In this document: piece by piece, positions 56,778 through 60,760 of the stretch | How the letters are laid out: each line of letters opens with the position of its first letter | Position numbering within the stretch: position 1 is the first letter of the stretch | Translations under genes and position numbers: made by a program | NCBI GenBank assembly: GCA_029378245.1 | Contig: JARKIF010000186.1 | Span: 1 to 60,760 of the forward strand | Length of the DNA stretch: 60,760 nucleotides | Source: Roridomyces roridus | Lineage: Eukaryota; Basidiomycota; Agaricomycetes; Agaricales; Mycenaceae | Direction: 5' to 3' | The notes under the pieces: generated by a model | The model's input: the letters and a program-made list of their open reading frames with translations, nothing else | What the model was told of the DNA's origin: nothing | Database searches by the model: none

Positions 56778-58274
56778 ATGTCCTCCGATGCAGTTCCCAG
56801 CGCCATTCCGTCGCCCCTCTCAGAGGCCGACGGTCAGATCCTCAGATCTTGGGGCGTCGCTATCATCTACGGCGCCGTTGGCGTCATCTTCGAGACCACC
56901 TTTCTTAGTGAGCATCCATTTCGTTGCTGTGCGCACAATACTGAGTGACGCCGCAGGTGCGTATGGAATCTTTTTTGTGGTCGCCCTGTGGACCATCTTG
57001 TGCGTTTCCTTGTCATTCTCTTACCACCGAAACCTCACTGCACTCTGTACAGCCGTCGAGGCCTTAAATCGCGGAGCTCCTTCATCATGCTCTGCGTCGT
57101 CATCTACCTCTACATCAGCTCCGTCACGCTCTGGGCTCTCAACGTCTCCTTCCACATAAAACGCTGGTACGCATTTCTGATCGACGACCCGACTATGCCG
57201 CTCGAGGACCGCACGGACGTGGCGTACGACAAGATCTCTGCCTTGGGCACACCGATGGAAGCCATTTTCATGTTCAATGTGCGTTTGTTCTTCCAACTCT
57301 TGTTTCCACAGCACTACTTACCGAGTGGGCATTTAGATGGTGGTCGGCGACAGCGTCGTCATCTGGCGCGCGTGGGTTCTGTACCAGCGACAACGTTTCC
57401 TCGTCTTCGTCCCCATCTTCTTTCTCGTCATGTCCTTTAGTGCGTCTATTTCCTCGTCGAGTTTCTCTAGTAGTTGAACTAGGACCCGTAGTTTTCTGCG
57501 TCATCGACCTCAGCTGCTTGACGGGTGCCGGCTGGGGATCGCAGACGACCACCGCAGAAGGCGGGGGCGTGTGTACACATGCGGAGCTCATCTCGTGGGC
57601 CTTCTCCCTTGGCACCAATGTCACTTGCACACTGTTGATCGGGATGAAAGCTTGGTGAGTTATTTCTTCTTCGTAGTTGTTTTCACCTGACGTTGCTCTA
57701 TTCAAGGACACACCGCAGGATGACACAGTCTCTGCACGTGGTGAACAACCCACGGAGGATGTCCACCGACCGGATCCTCTCGCTGTTCGTCGAGTCCGGA
57801 TTTATCTATTGCTTATTCTGGGTATGTCTCCCCCCTTCTCCCTCTTTCTAACTCATACCCCACCAGTGCACGCAACTCATTCTATTCTTCGACGTTTCCG
57901 TCAACTCGGGCTGGATCTTTGTCTATCAAATGTTTGCTGGGATGGGCGACCAAATATCCGGCATGTACCCCACCCTCATCATCGTCATCGTCAACCTGCA
58001 TTACACCATCTGGGATGACGACGCTTCCGTTAACTTGAACTCCTCTCTGGGACATTCGAGCGGAGGCGGACCAAATAGCGGGAACACTAGTACTCTGAGG
58101 TGGGCGTCGAACGTCAACTCCAAGCGTTCAGGGACGACGGAGAGCATCGGGGGGATGGGCACGCGCGCCCGGAGTGTTACCCTTCAGCTTGGGAACGAGG
58201 GTGAGCTGGAGGGGACGCAGAGTGCGGGCGAGATTCCGATGTTTGATATTCAGAAGAGCCCGCAGGCGGTTTAA
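56778..58274 (+). CDS. seven-helix-type membrane protein, right-arm copy (intact)
   Basis: Seven exons (56778-56907, 56957-56999, 57053-57278, 57337-57439, 57492-57654, 57707-57821, 57867-58274) join in phase to 395 residues. Hydrophobic segments begin at about residue 26 (SWGVAIIYGAVGVIFE), then AYGIFFVVALWTI, MLCVVIYLYISSVTLWAL, GDSVVIWRAWVLY with FLVFVPIFFLVMSF, SWAFSLGTNVTCTLLIG, ILSLFVESGFIYCLF and MYPTLIIVIVNLHY. The C-terminal 100 residues are Ser/Gly/Asn-rich and polar. No known function. It is the only one of the two arm copies with all splice sites and its own start codon; the left copy (22863-21338) is probably inactive. Confidence 0.8.
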
Positions 58275-58378
58275 ATGTAGGTTTTTTTCTTTCTCCGGAC
58301 TTATATGTACAACCAGACCGTTCGAGTTCATTCGTTTTGTAAAGAATACATTGCATCATATCCAACATGTAGCTAACA

Positions 58379-59873
58379 TCATATCCACCGCATGCGTAGA
58401 TTCTCAACCCTCAACTCCACACCGCTCGCCACCAACCTCTGCCACCGCTCCTCCAATTCCGCACCGAATTCACCCTCCGTTTCCGTATCGAAAAACACCG
58501 AAAATTGAGTAATCCTCCGTGTCGTCTCCTGGGGGCTCTTCTCCAACACAGCAGTCACTGTATCCAACAACCTCCTTTGGTTGTCATCGTTCATACAGCG
58601 CAGCTCGACGGAGGTAAGCTGCGGCAGTACTCGATCATCCACAACGACTTCGTGGAAAATCAAATTCCCTGCACTCGAATCTGCCACCATCAACTCGAGC
58701 TTTTCGAGCGTGGGTGAGAGGTAACGCAGGAGGGAGAGCAGATGGAGTGGAGAGTCGCTGCCTGTGCGAACGTACAGTTTGAGCTGCCGAAGACGGCATT
58801 GCCAGCGCTGCAATAGTTGGAAGATGAGGACGTCCACGGGTTCGTTGCCCGGGGGAATGCGAGTGAGGTCTAGATGCTCGAGAGCGGGGAGGGAGAGGTA
58901 GCGGAGTGTACCCCAGCTGGCGGGGCCGGAGAAGGTGAAGGAGCGCAGAGCGAGGAGCGGGGGTGCCAGGACTAGTCCGTGTGAGGCGCTTCGGATGTCG
59001 AGGATGCAGGTTTGGAGATTGGGTGTGGTGCGAACGAGGTCTAGGCAGTCACTCGCGCTGGCACCGTGCATTTCTAAACTCGTGAGCTGCCCCCATGGGA
59101 GAAGGATTTCGGACGGGTATATCCCGCCCTCCAGGGAAATATGTCGTAGCATGGGTGCGTGCATAAACACGGAAATTGGGTTGATTATGTCCGGAGAGCC
59201 GTGCGCGGAGAGGGTTAGCCGCTCGAGGAGGGGGAGGGCAGAGATGTTGAGAAGAGGGAAGTGGCTGAAGGGAAGGTGAAGCTCTACATCTCGCCACCGC
59301 TCTGAGTATCGATTCAAGACCGGGACGAGGGTCTTGTCAGGATCGGTGTAGCTGCGATTTCCGATGCTGACGGTCGATTGGGTGCGGTTCTGACCTGTGA
59401 AGCCAACTGTCGAGGAGTGCAACCCATTTGGAATCGAGGTGCCCAGGTCCATCGTCCGAGTCAACGTCGATTCGGACTTGACGCCAAAGTGTCGGTGTCG
59501 CGAGTGCGATCGTCCGCCAGTCGCGACAGACGCGAGTGAAAACCAGTGGTGGCTGGTCTGGTGATGGGTATGCGTGGTTCTCATCCTCAGCGAGGAGGGA
59601 GTCGATGAAGATTTGAGAGGTAATCTCAAAAGGCAGCGTGAGGACTGGATAGTCTTTGCCGCGAAGTGTGCCTCCAGCCGAAGTTGTCTCCACAACACCT
59701 GCTCGAGCTTCTCTGAGTAGGCCGAGCGATTCTTCGTGGTGGGCAATCTCTGAATCGAGTCGCTCAAGGCGCGCACGCAGCTCGTTGGCTGCGGGGAGCA
59801 TGGTCAGTATGAGGCAGTGGTCAACGCCACTGATGCGTTTCGTCATCTCATCTTGATCCCGAACCGTCATCAT
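58379..59873 (-). pseudogene. F-box-like protein, right copy, frameshifted
   Basis: The sequence is close to the left copy (19767-21242) from the coiled-coil start through the F-box and Leu-rich region to the final MRWI. One extra base near 59371 (ATCGACC before GTCAGC, where the left copy has ATCGAC) shifts the frame after EPHPID, so translation would end soon after the F-box half. Near 59670-59690 two small insertions together keep the frame but change about seven residues. Near 58812-58820 there is a 3-residue in-frame insertion. The part after the frameshift remains open in its own frame, which suggests recent inactivation. Confidence 0.75.
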
Positions 59874-59936
59874 CTCAACCTTTTTCTTCTCGAACTGCGA
59901 ACGACACATTCAAGTACATACAAACCACCCACGGTG

Positions 59937-60239
59937 TTATCCAATCATTCGTCTCACTGCAAGAAGAAATCAGACGGCAATACAGTCGAAAGAAAGGATC
60001 TCACCAGTGAAGCACGTCCCGTCGGTGCTCAAGATGCATCCCAGACTCGTGGTCCCGCACGCACCGCAAGACACGGTCATGCCGAGTCCACAATAATCAA
60101 CACACAGAGAATCGCCCGAACAGCGACCAGGGCATCCCGTGGGGGACTCGCATTCGCAGGTTTGGCGCTCGGTAAGCAGGGGGTTCGCTGCTGCGAGGCT
60201 GAGGGCGAGGACAATCGAAAGAAGCCGAACGGCGTACAT
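59937..60239 (-). CDS. small secreted cysteine-rich protein, right copy
   Basis: Two exons, 60239-60005 and 59956-59937, encode 84 residues. The signal peptide and all ten cysteines of the left copy (19393-19688) are kept, with only a few substitutions (for example CRLG to CGLG). Exon 2 differs: the left protein ends in VDE, while this one reads VRRMIG, because bases around the acceptor changed. A TATA box lies at 60271-60277. Intact by eye; effector-like function is only a guess from its type. Confidence 0.75.
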
Positions 60240-60760
60240 GGCTGTCTGGTGTGTCGCTTTTTGAGCCAGGTTTTATACGTTTCTGCTTACCATTAACCGG
60301 CGACCTTAGAACTCGTGTACCCCACCCACACACGCCGCGCGGGCCCTCCCGGATTGAATGACCTCGACGCTTCTCCCTCGTTCTCTTCTCAGGTCAGCAG
60401 TATTTCAGTAGTATTTGTCGCGTTTCAACGGCAGAATCTACTTACCCGGTGTCGCAGTACGTCCTCATCAACTGGTCCGGGCCATTCTCTCTGCGCCGGA
60501 TTGGATAATACTCCCAAAGGGAGTCGACCACTGGATGGCATCCCGCTCAGGCCGGCGGGTCTCGGCGACTGGAAGGAGAGGCTGGGATGACAGTTCACAC
60601 AGACAGGCCTCAACACGAAGTCGACCGTGTCGCTGAACTCAATGTTATGAGGTGAAAAACACGATCCTCTCCCGCATCACCTCCTTCTACCAGCCAAACC
60701 ATAGATGCCGAGTGGCCACTGCCAGGCTTTCCGTGCACCCACGCTTTGAAGGGCCGCAAG

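Larger units (their letters stand above)
56280..60760. repeat. right arm of a large inverted duplication (runs off the window)
   Basis: The reverse complement of this stretch matches 18890-23310 gene for gene. Similarity begins close to GGTTCAGTGATC near 56300, about 140 nt after the diverged membrane-protein gene ends, and is still strong at the last base of the window. So the full arm is longer than seen. Gene order from inside to outside is membrane protein, F-box, cysteine-rich protein, with the same relative orientations as in the left arm. Confidence 0.9.

Noticed and set aside
1..60760. CRISPR arrays, operons or other prokaryotic systems
   Set aside because: No regularly spaced repeats were seen, and the genes are intron-rich nuclear fungal genes.

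Overview
The window is nuclear DNA of a filamentous basidiomycete, most likely an Agaricomycete mushroom. Coding regions are cut by many 45-60 nt GT-AG introns. The protein families seen (Plavaka transposase, DUF6532, a DUF6729-plus-exonuclease protein, agaric F-box and 7TM expansions) are typical of that group. All gene models were built by eye from splice sites, reading phase and remembered family patterns; no search was run.

Layout. 1-18.6 kb is an accessory, repeat-rich region. It holds an intact intron-containing tRNA-Tyr, a second tRNA-Tyr split into halves around it, and further 5' tRNA-Tyr half copies. It also holds two members of a small membrane-protein family (about 2.5-3.2 and 17.3-18.0 kb) with duplicated flanks, a complete-looking Plavaka transposon gene (6.5-9.5 kb), a DUF6532 gene cut off at its 3' end (9.9-11.5 kb), and a 1657-residue transposase-like protein carrying a DEDDy exonuclease (11.6-16.9 kb).

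18.9-23.3 kb and 56.3-60.8 kb are the two arms of a large inverted duplication. Each arm carries a secreted cysteine-rich protein gene, an F-box gene and a seven-helix-type membrane protein gene in mirrored order. The right arm runs off the window. At least two of the six duplicated genes look broken: the left membrane gene (lost splice acceptor) and the right F-box gene (frameshift). A diverged third membrane-protein paralogue lies just inside the right arm.

The 33 kb between the arms is mostly conserved housekeeping sequence: eEF1B-gamma, a Golgi pH regulator homologue, a RAD5/RAD16-type SNF2 helicase with two apparent frameshifts, a Pop8/Rpp14-like RNase P/MRP subunit, a multi-pass membrane protein with a long Ser/Pro tail, an Mpp6-like exosome cofactor, a Pro/His-rich conserved protein and a DCN1 neddylation ligase. 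Between 37.5 and 49.3 kb the region is gene-poor, with microsatellites and one decayed spliced gene. No operons or prokaryotic signals are present.
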